Shown piece by piece: positions 34,621 through 44,651 of a stretch of DNA of 57,707 nt. Position 1 is the stretch's first letter. The number at the start of each line of letters is the position of its first letter. The stretch lies in contig CAISOD010000116.1 in NCBI GenBank assembly GCA_903887045.1, positions 1 through 57,707 of the forward strand, written 5' to 3'. The DNA is from an uncultured Gammaproteobacteria bacterium (lineage in GTDB: Bacteria > Pseudomonadota > Gammaproteobacteria > Pseudomonadales > Pseudohongiellaceae). Position numbers and translations under genes: made by a program. The notes below the pieces were generated by a model that saw only the letters and a program-made list of their open reading frames with translations, did not search any database and was not told where the DNA came from.

Positions 34621-35265
34621 ATGAAATCCATTGAGAGTGTCATCGACAAAGCCCTGCCGAAGGTGAAGCCGCCGGCCGCTGAGGCAGTGCGTGCAACTGC
34701 CGGGCGTGACCATGTCGATGTCATCAACCAGTTGTTTGCCGAGTTGGAGCTGGCCTACCACAACCAGTTCCACAAGGCCTTTGCCGCCGAGGGCAGTCTC
34801 AATCTGGCCAAGAAATACTGGCTGCAGTCGCTGGCGGAATTTCCGCCTGAGGTGATTCGGCGCGCTACAAGGCTTGTGGTTCAAAACCAGGAATACCTGC
34901 CAACACTGGCGGCGATGATTGCAGCTTGCGACAACGGCCCTGCCCTGTTCGGGCTGCCAACCACCGAAGCTGCCTACCGTGAAGCCTGTCTGGCGCCGGA
35001 GCCGAAAGCCTCGCGGCAGTGGTCGCATCCGGCGGTGTATTACGCAGGTATTGCGACCGGCTGGGCAACGCTGGCCGGCGAGCCGCAAAGCGTGGCGCTG
35101 CCGCAATTCGATTACCACTATGCCCAACTGTGCCGCCGTGTGCTGCGCGGTGAAACGCTGGATGTGCCAGTGGTCAAGGCGCTGCCGGCCAGGGTCGAGG
35201 TACCGCTCAGCATTGAAGCCAATCGCGCAAAGCTGCGAGCGCTACGCGCCAGGTTCGATTTGTGA
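34621..35265 (+). CDS. replication protein P-like (phage lambda P family) protein
   Basis: 214 residues resembling the chromosomal 'replication P family' proteins of Gammaproteobacteria. The core YWLQSLAEFPPEVIRRATRL followed by PTLAAMIAACD is the conserved block. In lambda, P loads the host helicase at the origin; the chromosomal relatives are uncharacterised. No other phage genes are near, so it is not sign of a prophage by itself. The ATG at 34621 is the first convincing start; an upstream TTG at 34543 would run through the tandem repeat. The ribosome site is weak. It lies ten bases before the ZntB-like gene. Confidence 0.65.
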   Translation: MKSIESVIDKALPKVKPPAAEAVRATAGRDHVDVINQLFAELELAYHNQFHKAFAAEGSLNLAKKYWLQSLAEFPPEVIRRATRLVVQNQEYLPTLAAMIAACDNGPALFGLPTTEAAYREACLAPEPKASRQWSHPAVYYAGIATGWATLAGEPQSVALPQFDYHYAQLCRRVLRGETLDVPVVKALPARVEVPLSIEANRAKLRALRARFDL

Positions 35266-35275
35266 GAACCGATTC

Positions 35276-36301
35276 ATGAGCGTCGTCGGTCCCATCGACA
35301 GCAACTACGGGTCTGATAACCATGGCCTGATCTGGGGCTATCGCTTTTCGCCGGGGCGTCCGGTGGAGGCCATCACCTCCGACACGTTTGTCGCGGCCAT
35401 GGCGGCGCCGATTGCAGGCACCGAGCACGACTTCTTCTGGCTGCACCTGTCGCTTGCCAACGCCGCATCCGAAAGCTGGATGAAGCAGAACATCAAACTG
35501 CCGCAGGCCTTCTTTGATTCGCTGCGCACGGAAGAAAGTTCAACCCGCCTCGAATTCGACGACGACATGCTGGTGGCGGTGATCCACGATGTGTTGTTTG
35601 AATCAAGTTATGAAACGTCGGCAGTGGGCAGCACCTGCGTCTGTATCGGGCCGCGCCTGTTGTTGAGCGCCCGGCTGCGGCCATTGCGTTCGGTCGACAA
35701 ACTGCGGGAGTCAGTGCGAGCCGGCTACGCGTTCCAGTCGCCGGTCGACTTGCTGGCGCACTTGCTGCGCGAACAAGCCAATGTGTTGTCCGACATCCTG
35801 CGCCGCTCCACTTCCCGTGTTGATCAAGTCGAAGATCGCCTGCTCGCCAACCGCAGTTCTGCCACGCGTGCCGAACTGGGTACGCTGCGCCGCTCGCTGG
35901 TGCGGCTGCAACGGTTGTTGGCACCGGAGCCGGCGGCCTTCTTCCGCTTGCTGAATCGTCCGCTGGTGTGGATAAGCAACAACGATCTGCAGGAATTGCG
36001 GCAGGCAGCCGAAGAATTTGCGGCTGCACTTACCGATTCGATTGCGCTGGTCGAGCGGGTGAAGTTGATCCAGGAAGAGATGGCAGCACGCAACAACGAG
36101 CAGACCAGTCGCACCTTGTTCGTGTTGACGGTAGTAACCGTAGTGGCGCTGCCGATCAACCTCGTCTCGGGCATGTTCGGCATGAATGTCGGTGGCATCC
36201 CGCTGTCCGAAAGCGAGCACGGCTTCAGACTGATTTTTGTCGGCCTGCTTATGTTGACCGGCGTGTTGGGTTGGTTGGCGCTGGGCCGCAAGCGCGACTG
36301 A
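35276..36301 (+). CDS. zntB: CorA-family cation transporter, ZntB-like
   Basis: 341 residues. A soluble N-terminal domain (1-270) with a long coiled helix (residues 150-275) leads to two C-terminal transmembrane helices (LFVLTVVTVVALPINLVSG and FRLIFVGLLMLTGVLGWLAL). The CorA signature GMN is present in MFGMNVGGIPL, and the GGIP continuation is that of the ZntB branch. ZntB moves zinc with protons; CorA moves magnesium. The C-terminus is short and basic (GRKRD). The gene ends at a strong bidirectional terminator shared with ettA. Confidence 0.88.
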   Translation: MSVVGPIDSNYGSDNHGLIWGYRFSPGRPVEAITSDTFVAAMAAPIAGTEHDFFWLHLSLANAASESWMKQNIKLPQAFFDSLRTEESSTRLEFDDDMLVAVIHDVLFESSYETSAVGSTCVCIGPRLLLSARLRPLRSVDKLRESVRAGYAFQSPVDLLAHLLREQANVLSDILRRSTSRVDQVEDRLLANRSSATRAELGTLRRSLVRLQRLLAPEPAAFFRLLNRPLVWISNNDLQELRQAAEEFAAALTDSIALVERVKLIQEEMAARNNEQTSRTLFVLTVVTVVALPINLVSGMFGMNVGGIPLSESEHGFRLIFVGLLMLTGVLGWLALGRKRD

Positions 36302-36306
36302 ATAAA

Positions 36307-36328
36307 AAGCCCGGGTTTCCCCGGGCTT
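36307..36328. terminator. intrinsic terminator between zntB and ettA (bidirectional)
   Basis: AAGCCCGGG at 36307-36315 pairs with CCCGGGCTT at 36320-36328 around a four-base loop. It is followed by GTTCTTT on the plus strand and by AAAAA (read as T-run) on the other side. It lies six bases after zntB and about 50 after the end of ettA, so it can serve both. Confidence 0.85.
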
Positions 36329-36376
36329 GTTCTTTCATGCGGACTTGTCCGCCAAAGCGCCCCGCGCGACGGCGGA

Positions 36377-38041
36377 TCAGGCCAGCTTCTTGTACTTCAC
36401 CCGCGTCGGGCCGATGTCGCCCTTGCGCTTCTTGCGGTCTTCTTCATAGTCAGTGTAGTTCCCTGCATGGAAGATGACTTCGCTGTCGCCTTCGAAAGCA
36501 AGGATGTGGGTGGCGATACGGTCGAGGAACCAGCGATCGTGGGATACGACGATGATGGTGCCCGGGAAGGCCAGCAGTGCTTCTTCCATGGCGCGCAGGG
36601 TTTCGACGTCGAGATCGTTGGTCGGTTCGTCGAGCAGTAGCACGTTGGCGCCGCGCTTCAGCAGTTTGGCCAGATGCAGGCGGTTGCGTTCACCACCGGA
36701 GAGGTCGCGCACCAGTTTCTGCTGGTCAGTGCCCTTGAAGTTGAAGCGGCCGCAGTAGGCGCGCGACGAAATTTCGTAGTTGCCGATCATCATGTTGTCG
36801 GCGCCGCCGGAAATTTCCTGCCACACACTATTGGTGCCTGTCAGCGAATCGCGGCTCTGGTCAACGTAGGCAAGATCAACGGTTTCACCAAGCGAGATGC
36901 TGCCGCTGTCGGGAGTTTCCTGGCCTACCAGCATGCGCAGGAAGGTGGTTTTGCCGGCGCCGTTGCCACCGATGATGCCGACGATAGCGCCGCGCGGCAC
37001 GCTGAAACTGAGGTCATTGATCAACGCACGATCAGGGAAGCCCTTGGTCAGGTGTTCGACTTCTATCACCTTCTCGCCAAGGCGCGGACCTGGTGGGATG
37101 TAGAGGTCCAGTGTTTCGTTGCGGTTCTGGAATTCTTTCGACTGCAGCTCCTCGAAGCGGGCCAGACGTGCCTTGCTCTTGGCCTGGCGGCCTTTCGGGT
37201 TCTGTCTTACCCACTCCAGTTCGGACTGGATGGTCTTATTGATGGACGACTGCTGTTTGGCTTCGATTTCGAGGCGTTTCTCTTTGGCTGCAAGCCAGTC
37301 GGAATAGTTGCCTTCGTAGGGGATGCCGTGGCCGCGGTCGAGTTCAAGAATCCAGCCGGCAGCGTTGTCGAGGAAGTAGCGATCGTGGGTGATGGCCACC
37401 ACAGTGCCCGTGAAGTCTTTCAGGAAGCGTTCGATCCACGCGACTGATTCAGCGTCGAGATGGTTGGTCGGTTCGTCAAGCAGCAACATGTCGGGGTTCG
37501 ACAGCAGCAGGCGGCACAGCGCAACCCGGCGTTTTTCACCACCGGAGAGGTTTTTCACCACGGCATCCCACGGTGGCAGGCGCAGCGCGTCGGCAGCGAT
37601 TTCCAGTGTGCGGTCGAGCTCCCAGCCATTGCTGGCGTCGATGTCGCCCTGCAAGGCACCCTGGCGTTCCAGTAATGCGTTCATTTCGTCATCGCTCATC
37701 GGCTCGGCAAACTTGTCGCTGATGGCGTTGAACTCATCGATCTTGTCTTTCAGTTCACGCACGCCGTCTTCAACGTTTTCCTTCACCGTGCGCGTTTCAT
37801 CCAGCTGCGGTTCCTGCGGCAGATAGCCGATTTTCAGATCGGGCTGCGGGCGGGCTTCGCCGACAAAGTCTTTGTCGATGCCGGCCATGATGCGCAGCAA
37901 GGTGGATTTACCCGAGCCGTTCAGACCGAGCACACCGATCTTGGCGCCGGGAAAGAACGACAACGAGATGTCTTTGAGGATTTCGCGCTTGGGCGGAACA
38001 ACCTTGCCAAGGCGGTGCATGGTGTAGACAAATTGGGCCAT
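36377..38041 (-). CDS. ettA: energy-dependent translational throttle protein EttA (ABC-F ATPase)
   Basis: 554 residues, one fewer than E. coli EttA. Two ATP-binding cassettes, with Walker A motifs GLNGSGKST and GGNGAGKTT, signature [15 protein letters not shown] and [15 protein letters not shown], and an interdomain linker rich in charged residues ([18 protein letters not shown]). It begins [19 protein letters not shown], as in E. coli. It binds the ribosomal E site and gates the first peptide bond according to ATP/ADP. The start at 38041 is preferred; an extended frame to 38134 would overlap the divergent promoter region. Confidence 0.95.
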   Translation of the reverse strand: MAQFVYTMHRLGKVVPPKREILKDISLSFFPGAKIGVLGLNGSGKSTLLRIMAGIDKDFVGEARPQPDLKIGYLPQEPQLDETRTVKENVEDGVRELKDKIDEFNAISDKFAEPMSDDEMNALLERQGALQGDIDASNGWELDRTLEIAADALRLPPWDAVVKNLSGGEKRRVALCRLLLSNPDMLLLDEPTNHLDAESVAWIERFLKDFTGTVVAITHDRYFLDNAAGWILELDRGHGIPYEGNYSDWLAAKEKRLEIEAKQQSSINKTIQSELEWVRQNPKGRQAKSKARLARFEELQSKEFQNRNETLDLYIPPGPRLGEKVIEVEHLTKGFPDRALINDLSFSVPRGAIVGIIGGNGAGKTTFLRMLVGQETPDSGSISLGETVDLAYVDQSRDSLTGTNSVWQEISGGADNMMIGNYEISSRAYCGRFNFKGTDQQKLVRDLSGGERNRLHLAKLLKRGANVLLLDEPTNDLDVETLRAMEEALLAFPGTIIVVSHDRWFLDRIATHILAFEGDSEVIFHAGNYTDYEEDRKKRKGDIGPTRVKYKKLA

Positions 38042-38058
38042 AAAAACAGGGGCTTGGG

Positions 38059-38082
38059 GTAGAATGCGGGCTCGAATTCTAC
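38059..38082. promoter_or_regulatory. symmetrical -10 elements between ettA and glyA
   Basis: GTAGAAT at 38059-38065 and its complement ATTCTAC at 38076-38082 are separated by ten bases. Each contains TAGAAT, a good -10, one on each strand, so divergent and overlapping promoters for glyA (+) and ettA (-) are plausible. Clear -35 hexamers are missing. The rest of the 117-base gap shows only the GAGGAA ribosome site of glyA. Confidence 0.4.
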
Positions 38083-38158
38083 CTGTAGCGCTTGAAGCAA
38101 GTCCATGCAAGTCCACGTGCCGTACCCGGTCCATGGATTTGTATCACCGAGGAACCCC

Positions 38159-39415
38159 ATGCTTAAGAAAGACATGACCATCGCCGGTTTCGATCCCGAA
38201 CTGGCCGCCGCCATTGCCGGTGAAAGCCGCCGGCAGGAAGAGCACATTGAGTTGATTGCATCCGAAAATTACACCAGTGCGCGTGTGATGGAAGCGCAGG
38301 GCAGTGTGCTGACCAACAAATATGCCGAGGGCTACCCGGGAAAGCGTTACTACGGTGGTTGTGAATTCGTAGACATGGTGGAAACGCTGGCGATAGAGCG
38401 TGCCAAGAAGCTGTTCAAGTGCGGCTATGCCAACGTGCAGCCGCATTCGGGTTCGCAGGCCAACACTGCCGCCTATGCGGCGCTTATGAAGCCGGGTGAG
38501 ACTCTGCTCGGCATGAGTCTGGCGCATGGCGGTCACCTGACCCACGGCGCCAGCGTCAGCTTCTCCGGGCGCATGTACAAAGCGGTGCAGTATGGCATCA
38601 AGGCCGACAACGGCGAGATTGACTACGACCAGATGGAAGCGCTGGCCAACGAACACAAACCCAAAGTCATCGTCGCCGGCTTCTCGGCCTATTCGCGCTT
38701 CATCGATTTTGCCCGTGTGCGCAGAATTGCTGATGGCGTAGGCGCCAAAGTGTTGGTGGACATGGCCCATGTGGCAGGCCTTGTTGCTGCCGGTCTGTAT
38801 CCGAATCCATTCCCGCATGCGCATGTCGTCACCTCCACCACGCACAAAACCCTCTGTGGTCCGCGTGGTGGTTTGATCCTGACCATGGGCGACGATCCGG
38901 AACTGGACAAGAAACTCAATTTCGGCGTTTTCCCGGAAAACCAGGGCGGCCCGCTGATGCATGTCATTGCGGCAAAAGCCGTGTGCTTCCAGGAAGCGAT
39001 GAGCCCGGAGTTCAACGCCTATCAACAGCGCGTGCTCGACAATGCCAAGGCGATGGTGAAAGTGTTCCAGCAGCGCGGTTTCACGATTGTCTCCGGCGGT
39101 ACCGACGATCACTTGTTCCTGCTGAGCCTGGTCGGCCGCGACATCACCGGCAAGGAAGCGGATGAAGTTCTCGGTCGTGCCTACATCACCGTGAACAAGA
39201 ACGCGGTGCCGAATGATCCACGCCCACCATTCATCACCAGTGGCCTGCGTATCGGGTCGCCGGCGGTTACGCGTCGTGGTTTTGGTATTGCCGAAGTCAC
39301 AGAGCTGACGCAGTGGATTTGCGACATCCTGGAAGACCACAAGAACGACGCGTTGGTGGCTGCAGTCAAAGCCAAAGTGCTGGTGCTTTGCGCCCGCTTC
39401 CCGGTTTACGGTTGA
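38159..39415 (+). CDS. glyA: serine hydroxymethyltransferase
   Basis: 418 residues, standard length. The PLP lysine lies in [38 protein letters not shown] and [11 protein letters not shown] are SHMT signatures. It converts serine plus tetrahydrofolate to glycine plus methylene-tetrahydrofolate in the cytoplasm, so it also supplies the folate pool that a LigM-type demethylase draws on. GAGGAA precedes ATG 38159. nrdR follows 22 bases later, a common arrangement. Confidence 0.96.
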   Translation: MLKKDMTIAGFDPELAAAIAGESRRQEEHIELIASENYTSARVMEAQGSVLTNKYAEGYPGKRYYGGCEFVDMVETLAIERAKKLFKCGYANVQPHSGSQANTAAYAALMKPGETLLGMSLAHGGHLTHGASVSFSGRMYKAVQYGIKADNGEIDYDQMEALANEHKPKVIVAGFSAYSRFIDFARVRRIADGVGAKVLVDMAHVAGLVAAGLYPNPFPHAHVVTSTTHKTLCGPRGGLILTMGDDPELDKKLNFGVFPENQGGPLMHVIAAKAVCFQEAMSPEFNAYQQRVLDNAKAMVKVFQQRGFTIVSGGTDDHLFLLSLVGRDITGKEADEVLGRAYITVNKNAVPNDPRPPFITSGLRIGSPAVTRRGFGIAEVTELTQWICDILEDHKNDALVAAVKAKVLVLCARFPVYG

Positions 39416-39437
39416 AAAACGGCTGAGGTAGCAACGC

Positions 39438-39899
39438 ATGCACTGCCCCTTTTGCAATGCAGACGACACCACGGTGATCGATTCGCGCCTGGTTGCCGAC
39501 GGCAACCAGGTGCGCCGTCGCCGGGAGTGCATCACCTGTTCCGAGCGATTCACTACGTTTGAAACGGCTGAACTGGTGATGCCGCGGCTGATCAAGCAGA
39601 AGGGTGCACGCGAACCTTTCAACGAGGAAAAGCTGCGCTCCGGCATGCTGAAGGCGCTGGAAAAGCGGCCAGTCAGCGTCGAGAAGATCGACGAGGCCAT
39701 CAGCCATATCAGCCACAAGCTGCGCGCCAGCGGCGAACGCGAAGTGCCGAGCAAGATAGTGGGCGAGCTGGTAATGGAAGAGTTGCGCAAGTTGGATGAA
39801 GTGGCGTACGTGCGCTTTGCTTCGGTGTATCGCAGCTTCAAGGATCTCAACGAATTCCGTGAGGCCATCGATAGCATTGAGCAGCGTACCAAGCCGTAA
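39438..39899 (+). CDS. nrdR: transcriptional repressor NrdR
   Basis: 153 residues. An N-terminal zinc ribbon ([17 protein letters not shown] to [15 protein letters not shown], four Cys) is followed by the ATP-cone domain ([20 protein letters not shown]). NrdR senses dATP/ATP and represses ribonucleotide reductase operons by binding NrdR boxes. In many Gammaproteobacteria ribD follows directly; here a minor-pilin block intervenes. Confidence 0.95.
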   Translation: MHCPFCNADDTTVIDSRLVADGNQVRRRRECITCSERFTTFETAELVMPRLIKQKGAREPFNEEKLRSGMLKALEKRPVSVEKIDEAISHISHKLRASGEREVPSKIVGELVMEELRKLDEVAYVRFASVYRSFKDLNEFREAIDSIEQRTKP

Positions 39900-39983
39900 G
39901 CGCCATTGCCGGGCGATTGATGGCTGGCGTGGCCCCGCAATGCGTGAAATGAGTCACAAACACGCCCTGCCGGGATGTTGCAC

Positions 39984-40616
39984 ATGACGATAAAGCGCCT
40001 TACCTCCCGAAACACAGGGGCCGCCGCCAGCGGTTCCACCCTGATGGAGTCGCTTGTTGCCATGGCCATTGTGGGCATCCTGTTGACCGTAGCCATGCCG
40101 AGCTTCAGTACCTTCTATTCCAACCAGCGGCTGATAGGTGCAGCCGAGCAGGTCTACAACCATCTGCAGCAGGCGCGCACAGAGTCAGTGGGGCGCGGAC
40201 AGACGGTCTATATGAATTTTTCCGCCAACGGCAGTACCACCTGGACCTATGGCATGAGTCACGTCACCAGCGGTTGCGACCTCACCAAAACCGTTGCCAC
40301 CGATACCGGTGCCTGCCGCATGGTCGTCAGTGATGGTGATGCTGCGTTTGATACCGGTAGCGGCGCCACCGATACCGGCGATCTCGTGTTGTATCGCTTT
40401 GCCAGCACCGATTACAGCGGCGTTTCCCTGTCGACGGCGGCCTTTTCCAGCGGGACCACCCAGATTGTGTACAGTTCGCTGCGGGGCACGTCCACGTCGG
40501 GCCAGATCAATCTGACGGGCGCCAATGGCAATTTATTGAGAGTGGAAGTGAGCCTGCTTGGTCGCGCCAAGCTCTGCGCGCCGGACGGATCACTGGAGGC
40601 TTACCCAACATGCTGA
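39984..40616 (+). CDS. fimU: minor pilin, FimU/GspH type
   Basis: 210 residues. The prepilin peptidase site is G/STLMESLVAMAIVGILL, with Glu at mature position 5 and the hydrophobic N-terminal helix. The globular part has the GspH/FimT look (QLIGAAEQVYNHLQQARTESVGRG) and late cysteines (CRM and a terminal TC). It would prime type IV pilus assembly in the inner membrane and be part of the tip complex. ATG 39984 is taken as start; ATG 39975 is three codons earlier. It opens the pilin operon and its stop overlaps the next gene. Confidence 0.82.
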   Translation: MTIKRLTSRNTGAAASGSTLMESLVAMAIVGILLTVAMPSFSTFYSNQRLIGAAEQVYNHLQQARTESVGRGQTVYMNFSANGSTTWTYGMSHVTSGCDLTKTVATDTGACRMVVSDGDAAFDTGSGATDTGDLVLYRFASTDYSGVSLSTAAFSSGTTQIVYSSLRGTSTSGQINLTGANGNLLRVEVSLLGRAKLCAPDGSLEAYPTC

Positions 40617-41404
40617 GGCGAGCACCAACAAACCAGCGCCAGCGCGGCTTTACGCTTACCGAGCTGATGATCACCGTCGCGCTCGGGCTCAGCGTGATCA
40701 GTTCGGTATTGCTCGGCTATCTTGCAACCTACAAAGGCTCGATGGGCACGCTGGCATCAAGCAAGCTCGGCCAGGACATGAATACCGTAATCAGCCTGAT
40801 GACCGGTGAGCTCCGCCGCGCCGGCTACAGTGCGGAGGCGGCAGTGCTCGATTCGCCGGAAAACAACAGCTTCAGCGTGGTTGACTCGACCGCACTGGAA
40901 ATTTTCAACACTGTTGCATCAAATACCCAACAGGCTGCCACCGGTAGTGGTTCCTGTATCGTCTATACCTATGACATGGACCAGGATGGTGTGGTGGATG
41001 CCACTGAACTTTCCGGTTTTCGGCTCAGCAATGGTGTGGTGCAGATGCGGACCAGCGGCAATGCAGCTGACCCTGATACCTGCTCCAGCACCAGCAACAC
41101 CTGGTCTGATCTTACAGATGACGATCTGTTGACCGTCACGGCACTCACCTTCGATCTTTCCGGCTCCAATTGCCTCAACACCCGCGAACCGGATGGCGTC
41201 AACAATGATGCCGACGGTAGCACCGATGAAAGTGACGAAGCAGACTGCTATGCCCAGGTGCCGACAGCCGGCAGCAACGACATTACCGTGGAAACCCGCG
41301 AGGTCGCGATTACATTGACCGGCAATCTGACCAATGACAGTTTCACGCGCCTGTCGATCTCGCAAACCGTGCGTGTGCGCAACGACTGGGTGAGGGTGCG
41401 ATGA
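40610..41404 (+). CDS. pilW: minor pilin PilW-like
   Basis: 264 residues. Prepilin site G/FTLTELMITVALGLSVISSVLLG with Glu at position 5. The C-terminal part is Asp/Ser/Thr-rich with calcium-loop-like stretches (DMDQDGVVDATELSG and DGVNNDADGSTDESDE, both EF-hand/dockerin-like). These suggest calcium binding, which controls pilus retraction in PilY1 systems. The ends of the gene overlap fimU by seven bases and pilX by four. Confidence 0.85.
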   Translation: MLRRAPTNQRQRGFTLTELMITVALGLSVISSVLLGYLATYKGSMGTLASSKLGQDMNTVISLMTGELRRAGYSAEAAVLDSPENNSFSVVDSTALEIFNTVASNTQQAATGSGSCIVYTYDMDQDGVVDATELSGFRLSNGVVQMRTSGNAADPDTCSSTSNTWSDLTDDDLLTVTALTFDLSGSNCLNTREPDGVNNDADGSTDESDEADCYAQVPTAGSNDITVETREVAITLTGNLTNDSFTRLSISQTVRVRNDWVRVR

Positions 41405-42600
41405 AAGACCGTATAGCCTGTTCCGCCACGTCTCCGCAATCCGGCCAGCGCGGATTCATTACCCTTGTTGTGTCGCTCACCATCCTGATGCTGAGCACGC
41501 TGGTAGTGTTCAATGTGTCAAACGCCGTGCTGATGGAGCAGAAGATTGCCAACAATGAAGTGCGGGCGAAGCAGGCTTTTGAAGCTGCAGAGGCCGGCAT
41601 CGTGGCAGCGCAGCGATATATCGCCAATGACCCGGATGCCAACGGCGATGGCACAGTTGATTCGGTGTTCGACACCAGTGGGGATGGTGTCGGCGATACC
41701 AATACCAGGGCGGTGGGTACAGGTAGCGTCACCGTGACACTGACTGATGTCGATGGCGACATGACTACCTTCCTGATCAGCTCTGTGGGTACCAGCGACG
41801 ACAGAAGTGCTACCCGCACCATCACCCAGCGCATGATCACCATCAATCCGTTGCCGTATGCGCCCGACAACCCGTTCGTTACCCGCGGCACGGTGGTCAT
41901 TACCGGTTCCGCCACCGTGCACAATCCGGAAGGGCAAAGCACGATCTGGAGCGGTTCGGAGGTCGACATGGGTTCCAACAACGCAACCAGCACCGAAGTG
42001 CCGGATGCCACCGCCGCCGACTATCCCGCCTGCATGGATACGGCGATGACCTGTGATCTGGTCGATGCGTCGAGCCGACTGTTGAAGGGGGTCGATGTGA
42101 TTGAGAATGACAGCAGTCTCGGTGCGTTGACGTCTGACCAGTTTTTCGAGAATTTCTTCGGCACCAATGCCGAAACCTATCGCGCCAGCATGGTTACCAT
42201 CGACACCAACGAAGACGATTTCGAGGCCGATGCCGACCTCGCCACCAACGAAGTGATCTGGGTTGATGGTGATGCAACGCTCAGTAGCGTCACTGTTGGC
42301 TGCACGACTTCCGTGACCGGCAACAACGTCTGTCCGACAGCCAACACCAAGCCGTCCATCCTGATAGTCGATGGCAATCTTTCATTCACTGGCACTCCGC
42401 AGTTCTATGGCATCGTGTTCGTAAACGGCAACGTTTCCATCAGCGGCAACACCACCGTACACGGCGCCATAGTTGTCGCCGGCACGGCCACCAGCGACAC
42501 CGGTGGCAGCCTGGACGTCTGGTACAACTCGGATGTTTTGGCCGGCACTGCCAGGGCAGGTGCCTCCGCCGGCAGTGCCGGTACCTGGAAGGATTTTTGA
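41401..42600 (+). CDS. pilX: minor pilin PilX-like, enlarged
   Basis: 399 residues, about twice the usual PilX. The prepilin site is G/FITLVVSLTILMLSTLVVFN; position 5 is Val and not Glu, as expected for PilX/GspK-type subunits. After the typical EMEQKIANNE-like helix (MEQKIANNEVRAKQAFEAAEAG) come an Asp-rich loop (DPDANGDGTVDSVFDTSGDG, calcium-like) and a C-terminal strand series (ILIVDGNLSFTGTPQFYGIVFV, VSISGNTTVHGAIVV) resembling a short beta-helix. It overlaps pilW by four bases, and the next gene starts 38 bases after it. Confidence 0.8.
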   Translation: MKDRIACSATSPQSGQRGFITLVVSLTILMLSTLVVFNVSNAVLMEQKIANNEVRAKQAFEAAEAGIVAAQRYIANDPDANGDGTVDSVFDTSGDGVGDTNTRAVGTGSVTVTLTDVDGDMTTFLISSVGTSDDRSATRTITQRMITINPLPYAPDNPFVTRGTVVITGSATVHNPEGQSTIWSGSEVDMGSNNATSTEVPDATAADYPACMDTAMTCDLVDASSRLLKGVDVIENDSSLGALTSDQFFENFFGTNAETYRASMVTIDTNEDDFEADADLATNEVIWVDGDATLSSVTVGCTTSVTGNNVCPTANTKPSILIVDGNLSFTGTPQFYGIVFVNGNVSISGNTTVHGAIVVAGTATSDTGGSLDVWYNSDVLAGTARAGASAGSAGTWKDF

Positions 42601-42637
42601 CTACACCATTCACGGATTCACTGCGAAGGTAAGGCGT

Positions 42638-44620
42638 ATGTCCAAAAAGAGAATGAAAGGATTCGGGCTGATCGAAATCCTCGTCACGCTCGGCGTGCTG
42701 ACTGTGGGCATCTTGGGTGTTACCACCTTGCATTCGGTAATCACACAGCAAAGCATCCAGAACAAAACGAAAACGGAAGCCCTGTTGATCGCTGAGTCAC
42801 GCATCGAAGTCATGCGCAATTTCACCGGTGCTGTGTCATCGGAGGATGCTTTCGACACCTTCTATGCCGATACCAATGGCTATGGCAACAGCACCTCGAT
42901 TACCGGCGTCAGCGCCGTTTACACCCGCAGTGAAAGCATCACTACCGACGGCGACGTCAAGGCTGTGGTGGTGCAGGTGGCATGGACAGATCCTGATGGA
43001 GAAGCGCAAACGGTCAGCCTCAGTACCCAGCTCTCCTATCTGGCGCCCCGCAGCGCAGGTGACAGTGCACTGGAATCCGCTGAGCAATTGGTGGATGCCC
43101 CCACTGGTCGTGCCAGGCTCGGGGAAGGTACCTTGCCGGATGACGCGGTAACCACCAGCAATGGCGATGGCACGTCGTTGTACAGCGATGGTGGTACCGA
43201 GCTGATGCTGGTGTCGGATGACCAGATTGTTCTGACATTGGCGCAAGCCTGTCAGACCAGTGATGGAACCTGTATCGATTTTGTCAAAATCAGAGGTCGC
43301 ATCTATATAGACACCGCCAGCCAGAACCAATTGGACCCGGGTGATGTACAAGTGCTTGCATCCGAGGCGGCGTTTTGTGCCCGCCACTTCACATCCAACG
43401 GCACCACTATAGTAGTGACCAACGACACTACCACCGCACTCAGCACTGCCACTGGCAGTTATGAATACTTTGACTACACCTGCTACATCGGTGGCGGCTG
43501 GCACGGAAATATCGGCATCCTGCTGGCCGGCGGCAATACCTCGCAGGACAAAATCTGTGTGGGCGATCCGGTGACAACGATTACCGGGGATATGCCGGTG
43601 ATTGCGGCTCGCCGCGTCTATCGAGGCATGCTTTATAAATACGACGATGCCGGTATGGACTTTTTGGAAGATGATGGAGGCACCACGCGGGTCGAAACTG
43701 TGACTGGTAACACCAGTTTGCCGCGCTACTACAGCCAGGGTATTGCCGACGAAGCCGAGTTGCCCGATCCGAGCGACAGCAGCCAGCACTCGCATGATTT
43801 CGTTGTCGGCAAAATGTCTGCCTCGCTGACCGACGGCAGCAATTGTGAAACCCAGGGCATCATGACGCGTACAGATGCCACCGTAAATGGCGTAACTGGC
43901 GGCCTCTTTGCCAATCTGCCCGGCGATTTCATCTGCCTCAACGATGGTTATATGGATCATTATGACGTCGACACCTACGGAAACAGGGCCGCATGCCCCT
44001 ATGACCCGTCGGATCCACCGTCGGATCGCCATTTGATCAGTGGTGTGTTGAGGCTCACCACGACGGAATCCAGCGCCAATGCTGCACTGGCCGCTGCCAT
44101 GTATACACAAACCTCGGACGGTTCCGGTAACTGCCGCATTACCTCTGCATCCACCTGGAATACCAGCTATTACCAAAGCGGCTATGAGTGCGATGTCTAC
44201 GATTGGGGCAATGGATGGAACGGATTCGTGCTCGCCAAATACGATCGGTCCAGCATCAGCTGCACAACCAGCCAGTTCAACTACTCCGCACTTACGGGTG
44301 ACGACAGCAGCGGCAATGATTTCACCAGCTGTGCCACGGGGACCTATGCAGTGTTTTCCGGAACTGTCAGCGCCTCAGGCAGCCGCAATTTGTCGACCGC
44401 AGCGATGAGCAACGGAGGCGCTTGTACGGTGGCGACCAATGGCCTAAGTTACCAGTGTATAAGTGCGTTGTTGCCGCCCGGTGTCACTTGGACAGGAAGC
44501 CTGGCTTTTGGTATCACCAGCGGCTTCATGTGCGGCGGCACTACGTATTCGTATAGCAATCAGAGTGGTGGCAACTACACTCGCAACCTGGTTATCGCCA
44601 CCAATTCCCTTGGTTGTTAA
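42638..44620 (+). CDS. pilV: giant PilV-like minor pilin with large C-terminal domain (possible tip adhesin)
   Basis: 660 residues. The prepilin site is G/FGLIEILVTLGVLTVGILGV with Glu at position 5, followed by the standard PilV region to about residue 150. PilV is usually 150-200 residues; the remaining 500 are a strand-rich, Thr/Ser/Asp-rich domain with many paired cysteines (AQACQTSDGTCIDF, CYIGGGWHGNIGILL, CVATNGLSYQC-like segments) and no family I recognise. The ATG at 42638 follows a weak AAGG. The operon has no pilY1, so this protein may take its place as a tip adhesin, as ComZ does in Thermus. That is inference. Confidence 0.8.
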   Translation: MSKKRMKGFGLIEILVTLGVLTVGILGVTTLHSVITQQSIQNKTKTEALLIAESRIEVMRNFTGAVSSEDAFDTFYADTNGYGNSTSITGVSAVYTRSESITTDGDVKAVVVQVAWTDPDGEAQTVSLSTQLSYLAPRSAGDSALESAEQLVDAPTGRARLGEGTLPDDAVTTSNGDGTSLYSDGGTELMLVSDDQIVLTLAQACQTSDGTCIDFVKIRGRIYIDTASQNQLDPGDVQVLASEAAFCARHFTSNGTTIVVTNDTTTALSTATGSYEYFDYTCYIGGGWHGNIGILLAGGNTSQDKICVGDPVTTITGDMPVIAARRVYRGMLYKYDDAGMDFLEDDGGTTRVETVTGNTSLPRYYSQGIADEAELPDPSDSSQHSHDFVVGKMSASLTDGSNCETQGIMTRTDATVNGVTGGLFANLPGDFICLNDGYMDHYDVDTYGNRAACPYDPSDPPSDRHLISGVLRLTTTESSANAALAAAMYTQTSDGSGNCRITSASTWNTSYYQSGYECDVYDWGNGWNGFVLAKYDRSSISCTTSQFNYSALTGDDSSGNDFTSCATGTYAVFSGTVSASGSRNLSTAAMSNGGACTVATNGLSYQCISALLPPGVTWTGSLAFGITSGFMCGGTTYSYSNQSGGNYTRNLVIATNSLGC

Positions 44621-44651
44621 CGAGGGGCCGGCGCAAGGGGTACACGGACAT

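Noticed and set aside
34621..35265. Prophage remnant around the lambda-P-like gene
   Set aside because: Neighbours are ordinary chromosomal genes; no integrase, structural or lysis genes and no attachment repeats.
38144..40096. 650-codon open frame on the minus strand across glyA and nrdR
   Set aside because: It is antisense to two unmistakable genes, has no protein family look and arises from their codon bias.
42836..44176. 446-codon minus-strand open frame inside the PilV-like gene
   Set aside because: The plus strand has a prepilin signal and fits the operon; the antisense product has no features.
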